Assembly (NCBI GenBank): GCA_027596195.1
Contig: JADGJG010000642.1
Coordinates: forward strand, 1 to 14,873
Reading direction: 5' to 3'
Source of the DNA: Podochytrium sp. JEL0797
Taxonomy: Eukaryota > Chytridiomycota > Chytridiomycetes > Chytridiales > Chytriomycetaceae
Length of the DNA stretch: 14,873 nucleotides
Shown: piece after piece, positions 1 through 14,822 of the stretch
Layout: each line of letters begins with the position of its first letter
Position numbering within the stretch: position 1 is the stretch's first letter
Made by a program: the position numbers and the translations under genes
Notes under the pieces: model-generated
The model's input: only the letters and a program-made list of their open reading frames with translations
Database searches by the model: none
What the model was told of the DNA's origin: nothing

Positions 1-2
1 AG

Positions 3-113
3 CTGGAGACCAAAGGGCTGATGGGAGATATTGCTCAAGTGAGGGCTGGGTTTGATTCATCGAATTGTGGGAGCTTAAATGGTCTATTTTCTTCCGTTTT
101 GAAATATAAATGA
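3..113 (+). CDS. Possible 3' end of an unidentified plus-strand gene (partial)
   Basis: An open frame enters from the left window edge and runs 36 codons to a TGA at 111-113. It reads LETKGLMGDIAQVRAG and onward to a C-terminus ending SSVLKYK. The composition is protein-like and there is no stop in this frame, but 36 codons is short enough to be chance. No domain is recognisable. The following bases are AT-rich (ATATAAATGA, then TATTTTTATATA), as a 3' UTR might be, but no exact AATAAA follows. It could equally be non-coding. Upstream sequence would decide. Confidence 0.25.
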   Translation: METKGLMGDIAQVRAGFDSSNCGSLNGLFSSVLKYK

Positions 114-993
114 CTTTTGGTATTTTTATATACACAACTCACTATCGGGATTTTTGGTTTTCTGCAAACAGAAGGAATGGGATGCTGGGTGCTGCGTCTG
201 GGAGCTTGACCTGAGGCTCCGTTGCCGTTGTGCCAGCCTCCACCCCCACAGTCGGACCCTCCTGGGCGAAAGCTGATACAATCAAATGAGGCACTTCTTC
301 TGATAAGCGTGCCAATTCCGGTGGTCGCGAATCAGTTTCAGGCAAGGCTGGGAAAGGCGAACGACAAGCAGGGTGGTGACCAGGCCTTCGGCTTCTCAGA
401 ACGACTCAAAGCAGTACAGATTGGGTTTCCAAAGTCTAAATCCACAAGATTTGCTTCTCGGGGGGGCGGCGGGGAACAGTTCATCTGTCGGAAATGTGTC
501 CGAATCAGTGCTATTTGTGTTTGACCATACCAAAACAGGCCGAAGCACCTTGAATTCGCGAGATTGATCATCTCCAATGCATTGAGAGGGCTATTATTGA
601 CTATTCAGAAGAGTTGAAGGCATTCGATATTTTGAAGTTGGTTTGGAGAGACTTTGCAAGTGGGAATTGTAGGAGATTTCTGTTCCAGCCGCTCATTCGA
701 GACTTTGAATTGCAAACATCCTCAAATTTCCCCTCAAACCTTCCTTGGTATATGCCTAAAGCATTCATAAAGCCAAAAGTCGGGTTGAGTAAAAGTTTGG
801 AGAGTGGTTGCCCTTGGAATATCATTCTCTGCGGTCGGAAAGTATTCAAAAGTATTCACTTTTTACACACCACAAAAAGAAGATAGGACATGTATGAAGA
901 AGGTTTTGGTGTGTAAATGCGTTGTATTCGGTCAATGGGGTCGTGTTCGTGTCCTTCGGGATCAAAATCAAAACAAATCAAGAACATCACTTC
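114..993. other. Stretch without a recognisable gene
   Basis: I see no conserved domain here. Competing short open frames exist on both strands. One on the minus strand spans 142-405 and ends PFLLFAENQKSR before a TAG at 142-144; its last 67 codons look protein-like. One on the plus strand spans about 373-567 and contains SLNPQDLLLGG. Both strands are also open between about 601 and 886. None has a convincing ATG, splice pattern or family signature. The stretch may be intergenic DNA, decayed genes, or exons of genes too divergent for me to join. Confidence 0.4.
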
Positions 994-999
994 TTTATT
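994..999 (-). terminator. AATAAA polyadenylation signal (minus strand)
   Basis: Minus-strand AATAAA (TTTATT on the plus strand) lies 54 bases beyond the TGA that closes the minus-strand open frame at 1,054. The spacing is like that seen after the well-supported genes in this window. It supports the view that a transcription unit ends here, although the hexamer alone can occur by chance. Confidence 0.4.
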
Positions 1000-1053
1000 C
1001 ATCAACATAACAGGGCGAGAACGGGTTCTCCTCCTACAGCATTAAATGATCAA

Positions 1054-1466
1054 TCACGTCAGGACCGTGGTATGGGCTCCGCGTCTCGCTCGGGAAGTGA
1101 TTTTTTGCAGCAAGGCAGTTTGATACGCAGCCACGATTTTGTACAGCTTCACAGGACGTTTCGCCTTGAGGATTTGACACGCATTCGGGTCCGCATTGGC
1201 TTTGACTTTGGTGCGCTTCATGACTTCATTCATTGCGCGCACATGTCCAACCCACTTTTGACTAATGCGCCTGTCGTTGATCTTCAGTACTTCGACAGCG
1301 CTGTCGTGGTACTCGCATTCGAGCTCATGTGGGTCAGGAAATCAGCGCATTATTCGTTGGTGAGTCTGTGTGTGGCTGTGAGGTGGCGATGCAGGGCGTC
1401 TTCGTCGTTGCCAAAGTTTCGGCACTGGTTGGTGTTGCCGAAGTGGGAGCGGAAGTCGCGAGTCAT
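1054..1466 (-). pseudogene. Unidentified minus-strand gene piece, possibly decayed or with a weak intron
   Basis: A basic, protein-like reading frame is open from 1,341 down to a TGA at 1,056-1,054. It contains SAVEVLKINDRRISQKW and then ILKAKRPVKLYKIVAAYQTA. An AATAAA follows. Upstream, in another frame, an ATG at 1,466-1,464 begins a 38-residue segment ending ...DALHRHLTATHRLTNE, which resembles the second half of a C2H2 zinc finger (L-x2-H-x4-H) but lacks a CxxC pair. The two frames are not joined by a standard GT-AG intron. One phase-compatible junction exists (donor GTGCCG at 1,425, acceptor CGACAG at 1,301; 95 residues in total), but the donor is poor and it removes the His-containing part. 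I therefore call it a broken or unresolved gene. I do not recognise the family. Confidence 0.33.
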
Positions 1467-1933
1467 CGGGTTTTTTTTGCTGCCAAACAAACCACTGCCT
1501 GCCAAACCCTTGCAAAAATGCACGTAACATCGACACACCGCCAACGAAGCACCAGCATCAGATCCAGCACGCCGCTATTTCAGTGAGGTGTAGCATGCCG
1601 CTCCTCCTCTCAGAATTGATCCTTTCGTCGCACTTCGTTCCGATGTACACAAACCATCACGAATGCAACGCATATCGACTTGTGGTCTGGCTGCTGTAGG
1701 CCAAGGTACCTCATCGGAAGAGTGGCCGTATCGCCAAACCACATGACGACGGTGCCGGCACATTGAATGTTGAGCGACGCAAGCTTTGAGAATCGATTGA
1801 ATTGAAATTGACTCCGCGTCCGAGTTTTCCGTTACCTTTTGAAAATAAACCCCGAATACTACTCTCCTTTCATCCCTTCCACCCTGGAACCATCCACTGT
1901 TCCCGTTCCTTATTCGACACAGCGAAACCAAAC
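1467..1933. other. Stretch without a recognisable gene
   Basis: A minus-strand frame is open from 1,931 to 1,575 (118 codons), but its composition (many Cys, Arg and Trp, no domain pattern) is not convincing and it begins inside the 3' flank of the next minus-strand unit. If the 1,054-1,466 piece is a gene, its promoter would lie here. I see no RNA gene, repeat or other structure. Confidence 0.4.
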
Positions 1934-1939
1934 TTTATT
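1934..1939 (-). terminator. AATAAA polyadenylation signal (minus strand)
   Basis: Minus-strand AATAAA in the context TTTGAAATAAAGTTTGG, 19 bases beyond the TGA at 1,961-1,959. With the candidate intron just upstream it supports a minus-strand transcript ending here. Confidence 0.45.
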
Positions 1940-1958
1940 TCAAACTCCTTCCATTTAC

Positions 1959-2354
1959 TCATTGCAGGTCTGCACACACACGCGCGTTAGATATATGAGC
2001 CAGGCAACTCAGTGAGATGCGCTTACGTCGACTCGTTTCTCCGTCGTTTGTAACTTCGCAGCGATTTGTTTGCGTTTCTGACAGCCCGGTGTCATTTTGT
2101 TCGACAGGTTCTTCAGTTCGAGTTCGCATTTCCTTCCGCAGAAGCTCCTTCACAGTGGTACTCCATCTGAAGGTGGAAACATCTGAGATGATGTGTTGTT
2201 GCTCAAAGTCAAAGGAGGACGAGACTGTATCGCCGTAAAGATCGGCGACGAACGAATACGTTTCTTGCGGCTGTGAAGTTGCTGATTGGCTGCTCAACAA
2301 CTGACTAACGCGGTGTCCGGGTTGCTGTAGCTGTTTTGTGGAAATTCGATGGAT
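1959..2354 (-). CDS. Unidentified protein, 3' part with one candidate intron (5' end not found)
   Basis: A minus-strand frame is open from 2,354 to a TGA at 1,961-1,959. It includes TYSFVADLYGDTVSSSFDFE and then STTVKELLRKEMRTRTEEP, a hydrophilic, partly helical-looking sequence with no family I recognise. A well-formed intron lies near its end: donor GTAAGC at 2,026, branch-like CTAAC, pyrimidine/GT-rich tract and acceptor GTGTGCAG at 1,970 (57 nt). Splicing gives a C-terminus GETSRHLQ. The intron is a multiple of three with no stop, so retention also gives an open protein with the same stop. AATAAA follows 19 bases later. No in-frame ATG is seen near the left limit of the protein, so an upstream exon is missing or the gene is decayed. 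The 5' limit given is simply the previous in-frame stop. Confidence 0.42.
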   Translation of the reverse strand: MHRISTKQLQQPGHRVSQLLSSQSATSQPQETYSFVADLYGDTVSSSFDFEQQHIISDVSTFRWSTTVKELLRKEMRTRTEEPVEQNDTGLSETQTNRCEVTNDGETSRRKRISLSCLAHISNARVCADLQ

Positions 2355-2590
2355 TCACATTTTATATTCATTATTCTCAGAGGGTCATTAAGTGAGCACG
2401 ACCTGCATTTTCGATTGCCCGGGGTGTAGGCTGATTTTGAAAAAATATCTTCTCGTGAACCCACCTCCCTGAAAACACACCATCACCAGTTCCTTCTTTG
2501 GCCACACCATCACTGTCAAGTGGTTCTAGTGCGAGTAACTCGTCTTCATCCAAAAGCACCCCAAAACAGGCAATCGCCACTCAAGACAAA

Positions 2591-2788
2591 ATCAACCCAA
2601 AAATCTCCCCGAAAGCACCACCCTCACCTAGAGCTGCACCCCCATTCCTCCCTGGTTCTATTGCTAGCAGCGCTTCGTGGTCCAATCATACTCCGCCACT
2701 GTTGCCTCAAAAAATCACCCCAAAAACGCCACCTGCATCCACACCCACTCCACACCTCCTTCCTCCTGGGAGCCCAGGTTCTATTGGA
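2591..2788 (+). repeat. Two degenerate copies of a Pro/Ser-rich stalk module
   Basis: In the stalk frame, 2,591-2,665 (INPKISPKAPPSPRAAPP, ending LPGSIA) and 2,708-2,788 (QKITPKTPPASTPTP, ending PGSPGSIG) are diverged copies of the same module. They share the order K-I-S/T-P-K-A/T-P-P, a Pro-rich stretch, and P-G-S-I. At DNA level both start with a CCxxAAAAATC-type block and end with GGTTCTATTG. Such stalks are common between a membrane anchor and a Golgi-type catalytic domain, but no anchor is seen here. Confidence 0.45.
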
Positions 2789-3352
2789 AGAAGGAAAGAA
2801 GTTCAACTACAGCTACGCATGCCCTCTTCATCGCAAGCCTTCTGACTTCGAGGCGCATTTGTTTGAAGTAAATCCGGCCTTCAATATCGACAGAATTCGC
2901 GATCAGTACTCCAAGAATGGGAACCCAAATGTATTCATCTATCCTTCAACAGTCGTCTACACTCGCGTCGAAATTATTTCATTTTTCGTCGACACAAGAA
3001 ATCATGATCACGACTTTTGGGGAAGTTCAATTTCGCTCGCACATCCTGATGTGGAGGAAGCAGGAAGAAAAAATATGCTTGCAGTGGATATCGGTCGCTT
3101 CATTCTGATGAATTTTGTTCCGAGTGATTGTGGTTGTCAAGATGGATATCGAGGGGGCAGAATATGACATTATTCCCCATCTTCTGGAAACTAGGGCTTA
3201 CGTGAACATTGACTACATGTATTTCGAGTATCACGGTTTTGCTGTGGCCAAGGACCCGGTGAAGGATGCGAGGGTGAAAGCTGCAATGAGAATGTTGCAG
3301 GAAAGAGGTGTCAAGTTTCCAGACTATTATTCGCAGGCCAAATTCCTATGTC

Positions 3353-3358
3353 TTTATT
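3353..3358 (-). terminator. AATAAA polyadenylation signal for the chromatin remodeler gene
   Basis: Minus-strand AATAAA (context GAAAATAAAGACATAGG), 87 bases beyond the stop codon of the remodeler at 3,446. It lies inside the C-terminal codons of the converging methyltransferase remnant. Confidence 0.55.
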
Positions 3359-3366
3359 TTCAACGC

Positions 3367-3372
3367 AATAAA
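3367..3372 (+). terminator. AATAAA polyadenylation signal for the methyltransferase remnant
   Basis: Plus-strand AATAAA just past the point where FkbM proteins normally end. It is only 8 bases from the minus-strand signal, so the two converging units share one 20-bp bidirectional termination site. Confidence 0.5.
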
Positions 3373-3445
3373 ATAACAAGCCAACACTCTATTTCCACTT
3401 CCACTTCCACACACCCACCTCTTCACCCACCCAACTCCACCCAAC

Positions 3446-10480
<7,035 letters not shown>

Positions 10481-10827
10481 CGCAGAATGCAAAAAAACTT
10501 TGAAAAAATCCGACCTTCGCTTTCCTTTTCGCAGTGAGTCCGAAACGAGGAGCTGAAAAAAGAGAAAAGATTTTTGGTCCGAGTTGGTGAGAAAAGAGAA
10601 AAAACGCGTCATCGCTGCTTAACTACTATGGTTGACCTAGAAACACATATCGGACACCCCAGCCTCCCCATGCCCTTCTGGTCATTGACATGATTTTTTT
10701 GCGTTGACCCACTTCTCACTGTTCATCTTTTTGACTTTTATTTTCAATGCTCTTTCATCACTCATTCGCACCATATGGCGGCACCCTTGACGCCCAACCC
10801 CACGTACCACCTCCCTCCCGATACAAT
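10481..10827 (-). promoter_or_regulatory. Intergenic: remodeler promoter/5' UTR and 3' UTR of the RRM gene
   Basis: The remodeler must be transcribed from within this 347-bp gap. The part next to its start is rich in minus-strand T/TC tracts. I see no clear TATA box. The distal part carries the polyadenylation signal of the upstream RRM gene. The gene order is head-to-tail on the minus strand, so read-through from the RRM gene is conceivable. Confidence 0.5.
10737..10742 (-). terminator. AATAAA polyadenylation signal for the RRM/SR protein gene
   Basis: Minus-strand AATAAA in the context GAAAATAAAAGTC, 85 bases beyond the TGA of the RRM gene. Confidence 0.55.
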
Positions 10828-12974
10828 TCACATTCTCCCCTCGCCATCCCTCCCATTTGATCTGCTACGACTTCCCCTCTCCTCCCCACGACTCTCAGAA
10901 CCTCTCGACGAGCTATAACGGCTCCCGGTCCCTGTATTCTCACGACTCTCGGATCCACGCGACGACGACAAAAACGCGTCTCTCGCTTCTGAATCCCTAC
11001 GACTACGATATCCCATCTCCTCTCGTCCGTTTCTTCCTCCCGCTGCGTATCGATCCTCCACCGCGTCGCGACCACCAGCCGGCGGCGACGCAGATCTCCT
11101 GAAGCTCCCACCTCTCACGCCAGAATCACCCCCTGATCGAACCGGTGGTGGCGGAGACCGCGAACGTCTTCTGTACCCGGCACTCGGCGCCACAGCATGA
11201 GCCGGTGGAGGTGGGGACCGAGAACGCCTCCTGTACCCGGCACTTGGCGCCGCAACGCGAACCGGCGACGCATCACGTCCTGCATTCTGGTACGCCCCCG
11301 CACCATTACCAATACTCGAAGGAGGACGTCGAATTCCCGCATCCCCGCGAGAGTCACGACGGTGCTGCAATGAAGGCTGATCCATGTTCGCGTATCGCGG
11401 CCCGCCTCCTCTTTCCTCATCCATACGCATCCGTTTCAAATCGCCACTACCGCCAGCGTCACGTTCAATTCGAGAAAATTGGGGAGATGGGGACCGACGG
11501 CGGCGGTACCGTCCCTCCGTGTTGGACGACAACGACGCCGGTTGTTGGTGTTGTTGTTGCTGCTGTTGCATGGGTCCAGACGACTGCGAGCCCAACAGAC
11601 GCATACGTTCGGGGTTCATCATTCCCACACTGGCGGAGACGGGGGGCGCTGGGGCAGGCGGTGCAACGCGGGGAGGGGTAGCTGAGCGACGGGGAAGCGA
11701 GCGGTGTGGGGGTGGGCTTGGCTGATGACGCGGGGGTGGTGAGGGAGAGTGGCGGCGGCGACGTGGGGAGGGGGGTCGAGCGCGAGCGAATCGCGATTCC
11801 TCGGACGGGGGCTGGATTTGGCGGAGTCTGTCGGGGTTCATGGCGCCTACCGCGGGGATCGGGTCGGACGTGGATATGAATGGTGGCGGTGGCGGTGGGG
11901 TCGGGACACGACGTGGTTGTTCCTGGTGAACGCGAGCCGGAGACAAGGAACGGAATCCACCACCTCGGGTGGGTTCGTTTCTTAGGGGGTATTCACGCGA
12001 CGATTGGTGTTGGTGGCGAGACGACGACGGAGGTGGGCCTCCGCCGGGAGCGAGGAGTCTCATGCGTTCAGGGTTCATAGCGCCGACGGGGTCCACGTTT
12101 GCCAAGGCCGCGTTGATGGACATGCGCGGCGGAGAAGGAGAGGGCGACCGTTTCGGAGGGGGGGAGTGTCCGTTGGGTTGTTGCTGCTGGTGGGGAGATG
12201 GCGTTCGCGTGCGTGAGTATCGCGAATTGGCTGGGAGAGGTAGCAGGTTCGTCGACGTGATCATTGCCCCACCACCGGACCCTCGCCCGCGTCTGTCTCC
12301 ATCTCGTCCGCGCCTTTGCACGGGCGGGGCACGTGCAAAGCCTCCCATGGGGGACCGATCTCGCGGCGTGGCAGTTGAGGAAGAAGTCGGGGTCGGCTCG
12401 CCAGACCGGTTTGGTGTGTTTTGGGTCGAGTTGCGGATCGCTTGACGTTTCGCGTACGGATCCATCTCTGCGGGTGGGTGCTGTTGTCTCCCAGCGGAGT
12501 CACTGACCCTTCCGTATCGCGGCGCCTGGTGCCCTCTTCGCGCAGCGTTTCCCCGTCTTGGCGGTTCCTCATCCTCCAACATGCGCATACGCTCGGGATT
12601 GATGATGCCCACGGTGGCAAGTCCCTGCGGTTGCTCTTGTGTCTGTTGAGGCGAAACCTCGCCTTCTTCCGCCTCGTCCGCACCACCACCACCCGCCACC
12701 ACACCAACCAGCACAGCACTCCCATCGATCACCATCCCATCTGTTTTACGTTGCGTGGATTCAGCTTCTTCGGCCGTGTTGAATTCGATTTGGGCGTGCG
12801 AAGAGCCGAGTAGGCGGATGTCCACAGGCGTTGCGAGGACGCTGAAGATTTCGTGGAGCTGTGGAGAGTGCGAGTGGGAGGGTGAGATGCGATTGGGTGA
12901 ACAGTGGTGGGGAGAGTGTTTACATGGTGTCTGTTCACGCGGGAGGGGAGGTTCGAGACTTCGAGGGTTGGCAT
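10828..12974 (-). CDS. RNPS1-like RRM protein with Arg/Ser/Pro-rich tail and four NPERMRLL motifs, 693 aa
   Basis: Two exons, 12974-12924 and 12858-10828, flank a 65-nt intron (GTAAAC...CTCCACAG); the coding total is 2,082 nt. The splice joins the two halves of one RRM: MPTLEVSNLPSRVNRHH, then LHEIFSVLATPVDIRLL. RNP2 is LEVSNL (residues 4-9) and RNP1 is AQIEFNTAE (39-47). The RRM ends near residue 71 at IDGSAVLVGVV. The order L-x-V-x-x-L, HLHEIFS, HAQIEF, EEAE and DGMVIDG resembles RNPS1, an SR-type protein of the exon junction and ASAP complexes. That resemblance is my inference from motif pattern. The rest is disordered, rich in R, S, P, G and Q, with RRRSRSPPPP blocks typical of SR proteins. 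Four copies of VGxMNPERMRLL are spread over residues 100-439. Expected role: nuclear mRNA splicing or export factor regulated by phosphorylation of the RS tail. Other SR-like families cannot be excluded. Confidence 0.87.
11143..11250 (-). repeat. Tandem repeat of a 20-residue RS/proline module
   Basis: Residues 554-569 and 574-589 of the RRM protein both read APSAGYRRRSRSPPPP, with a period of 60 nt. The DNA copies have diverged at synonymous sites while the peptide is unchanged, which argues that the sequence is kept by selection. Confidence 0.85.
11593..12612 (-). repeat. Four dispersed copies of the VGxMNPERMRLL motif
   Basis: Copies in the RRM protein are VGIINPERMRML (12,577-12,612; residues 100-111), VGAMNPERMRLL (12,052-12,087; 275-286), VGAMNPDRLRQI (11,815-11,850; 354-365) and VGMMNPERMRLL (11,593-11,628; 428-439). 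They are separated by 63-163 residues of unrelated low-complexity linker. The core NP[ED]R[ML]R is invariant in pattern and codons differ between copies. I know of no named domain with this motif. Confidence 0.9.
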
Positions 12975-13006
12975 TGCGTTTTTGACTTCGACAAAAAAAC
13001 CAAAAA
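12975..13006. promoter_or_regulatory. 32-bp divergent intergenic between the RRM and P450 start codons
   Basis: The two ATG codons (12,974-12,972 on the minus strand; 13,007-13,009 on the plus strand) are separated by 32 bases containing the homopolymer-rich run ACAAAAAAACCAAAAA on the plus strand. A full core promoter for both genes cannot fit without overlapping their coding regions or using very short leaders. The P450 start has an A-rich leader (CAAAAAATGG). Both starts are supported by a domain or membrane anchor beginning directly after them. Confidence 0.7.
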
Positions 13007-14716
13007 ATGGAACTCGGACCCGGACACCAAACTCTCCTCTCCACCACTGCAGCTGTTCTTGTTGCCTCACTGTTCTACTTTTCTTTGAAGCCGTCTAGAC
13101 CAAAAGGTTTGCTCACCCACTGCATCTTTTAATAAAGTAATTCTGAACTGATATCACTACCACAGGATCTCCACCCCTCGCCCCACATGCTGTGCCCATC
13201 CTGGGACACCTTCTCGTGCTTTTCAAAGGTCCTGCCAAGTTCATGCCTCTGCTGTTTGACGGCATGCAGTCGGACGTTGTGGAGGCCAACGTGTTTGGCG
13301 ATCGAATTTACTTGACGCGCGGGATGGAATGTGCTCGCAAGATTCTCACGAACAGCAAGTTGAATTACAAGTATGCCAACCCCGAAGGTGTGTGTGTTTG
13401 GGTCTTGTCTGCTTCACACGATTAAAATCCCCCAAGGCTTGAAGCAACTCGGCATTCATGAAAGTGGCATCTTGTTGAACGCGAACGTTGAAATCTGGAA
13501 ACAGAACCGCAAGTTTCTCGTCGAAAGCATTGGTCGCGCCCAGTTTCTCCGAAGCCTGCCTCCCAAAATCAACTCCTCCATGGCTCGCGTGTGTGCTCTT
13601 CTCAACCAAATTGACGCGTCCAAGACCCCTGTGCTTGCCAACCACCTGTTTGGGTCCCTTTCCCTGGATGTAATTGTGGACATTCTGTTTTCTGTTCACC
13701 ATGGAGCGACAGAAAGCTACTTGACTGAGGTGTTGGAGCACAAGAAAGGCAGGCCTGATAAAGTGTTGACTTCTGTGCATGCCATGATGGCTGCCACCAT
13801 GTTCTTCCTCACAACCCCTCCCTTATTTTTCAAGCACCTGCCTGGAGTCACTCAACTTGCTGCCAAACACCGCTCTGCAGTTGCCAACTTTGATTCTGCC
13901 ATTCTTGAGTTGATCCAGCAAGCCACAACCACTGCCCAAAACAACCCTTCTGAGTTCAAAAACCTTGCCACCATCTTGCTTCAGAATGAGGACGTTGGCA
14001 GTCAAGTGGTGCTGGATGTGCTCAAGGAGGCTGTTGGTGGTGGGACTGATACCAGCAGCAACACAATGGCCTTCTTTACTTTTGAGCTTGCCACCCATCC
14101 CGAAATTGCAGAGCAGGTGTACCAAGAGATTGTTTCTGTTGTTGGGAGCAATGGTCAAGATGGTCTGTTGGGTGATGGTTATCTGGAGTCTGAAGATTTG
14201 AGCAAACTTGTGTTGCTGGAGGCTTGTATTCAGGAAACACTGCGTCTCCACAGTGTTGCACAGTTTACAGGCCGGCAGTTGACCCAGGATGTGGTTGTTG
14301 GGGAGTACTTGTTGAAGGAAGGGGCTGAGGTGTGGGTTGCGATGCAAATGAATCAGACATCTCCTGAGTTGTGGGAGGATCCGTTGAAGTTCTGTCCTGA
14401 GAGGTTTTTGGAGGTCAAAGAGTTGGGGGGTCCTTTGGGTCATGGGTTTGCGCATTTGCCTTTTGGAGCTGGAATTCGCAAGTGGTGAGTTGTTTTTTCT
14501 TCTGGTTGAGATGATAGCATTGTTCTTGTTTCTCATTTCCCTTGCCCCAGCCCTGGAGAAGCACTTGCACTGATGGAAATCAAGCTGGTCATGGCCAACC
14601 TGATTCTCAGGTACAAGTTTGTTTTGGCCAATCCATTGGAGCCTTTGAAAATCAAGGACAGTTTTGCATTGGAGTGTTTGGATCTCCCAGTGTTTTTCCA
14701 GTGTAGATCAACTTGA
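13007..14716 (+). CDS. Cytochrome P450 monooxygenase, 511 aa, four exons
   Basis: A haem-thiolate monooxygenase of the microsomal (class II-like) type: it inserts oxygen into a lipophilic substrate using electrons from a P450 reductase at the ER membrane. Exons are 13007-13106, 13166-13387, 13437-14484 and 14551-14716, with introns of 59, 49 and 66 nt; coding total 1,536 nt. In order: an N-terminal anchor (residues 9-27, LLSTTAAVLVASLFYF); proline-rich hinge (SPPLAPHAVPILGHL); C-helix WKQNR at 128-132; I-helix GGGTDTSS at 308-315 (oxygen activation); ETLR at 374-377 (K-helix ExxR); PERF at 428-431; and haem loop FGAGIRKCPG with axial Cys457. All hallmark residues are present and the length is normal, so the enzyme should be active. 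The substrate and CYP family cannot be told from sequence alone. No biosynthetic cluster partners are visible nearby. Confidence 0.96.
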
Positions 14717-14775
14717 ATATATCCCCATCCTGGGAAGAACAATGGAAGGAATGGTTGTCTTTTATGATTGGCTAT

Positions 14776-14781
14776 AATAAA
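14776..14781 (+). terminator. AATAAA polyadenylation signal for the P450 gene
   Basis: Plus-strand AATAAA in TATAATAAAATAAGG, 59 bases past the P450 stop codon. Confidence 0.6.
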
Positions 14782-14821
14782 ATAAGGAAATATCTGGGAT
14801 CCTCCCCCTCTCTGAGCAGGG

Positions 14822-14822
<1 letters not shown>

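Larger units (their letters stand above)
2459..3366 (+). pseudogene. FkbM-family methyltransferase remnant with Pro/Ser-rich stalk
   Basis: FkbM-domain proteins are S-adenosylmethionine-dependent methyltransferases. Family signatures are clear but lie in different frames. A Ser/Pro-rich stalk reads in one frame (2,459 to about 2,790). A second frame (about 2,793-3,128) carries KKFNYSYACP, FEVNPAFN (2,862 on; the acidic residue expected to bind the SAM ribose), IYPSTVVYT, HDFWGSS and AVDIGRFILMNFVPSD. A third frame, from 3,130, carries VVVKMDIEGAEYDI, the hallmark D-x-E-G-A-E of the family, and runs to PDYYSQA. The middle-to-last change is a net +1 at 3,129: VPSD, then one orphan T, then VVVKMD. 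No GT-AG intron restores both conserved blocks. The glycine-rich SAM motif (DLGxxxGDS) expected before KKFNYSY is not found. The last frame has no stop at the family's usual C-terminus and stays open to 3,741, across the 3' end of the neighbouring gene. Three independent defects favour a pseudogene; assembly indels are the alternative. Confidence 0.75.

Noticed and set aside
1293..1306. 14-bp perfect palindrome CGACAGCGCTGTCG
   Set aside because: It lies inside a possible coding segment, has no partner or flanking structure, and a palindrome of this length is compatible with chance.
922..1527. 201-codon plus-strand open frame
   Set aside because: It starts at a non-convincing position, has no domain, and lies antisense to a more protein-like minus-strand frame followed by AATAAA.
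10481..10612. In-frame ATG at 10,612 adding 44 residues to the remodeler
   Set aside because: The extension is Phe/Lys/Ser-rich from T-rich DNA, typical of a 5' UTR read-through. The ATG at 10,480 immediately precedes the first domain. It is not excluded without 5' transcript data.
11145..12445. Long plus-strand open frames opposite the RRM/SR gene
   Set aside because: GC-rich, stop-poor antisense shadows of the Arg/Ser/Pro-rich coding exon; composition unlike protein (runs of Gly, Trp, Cys).
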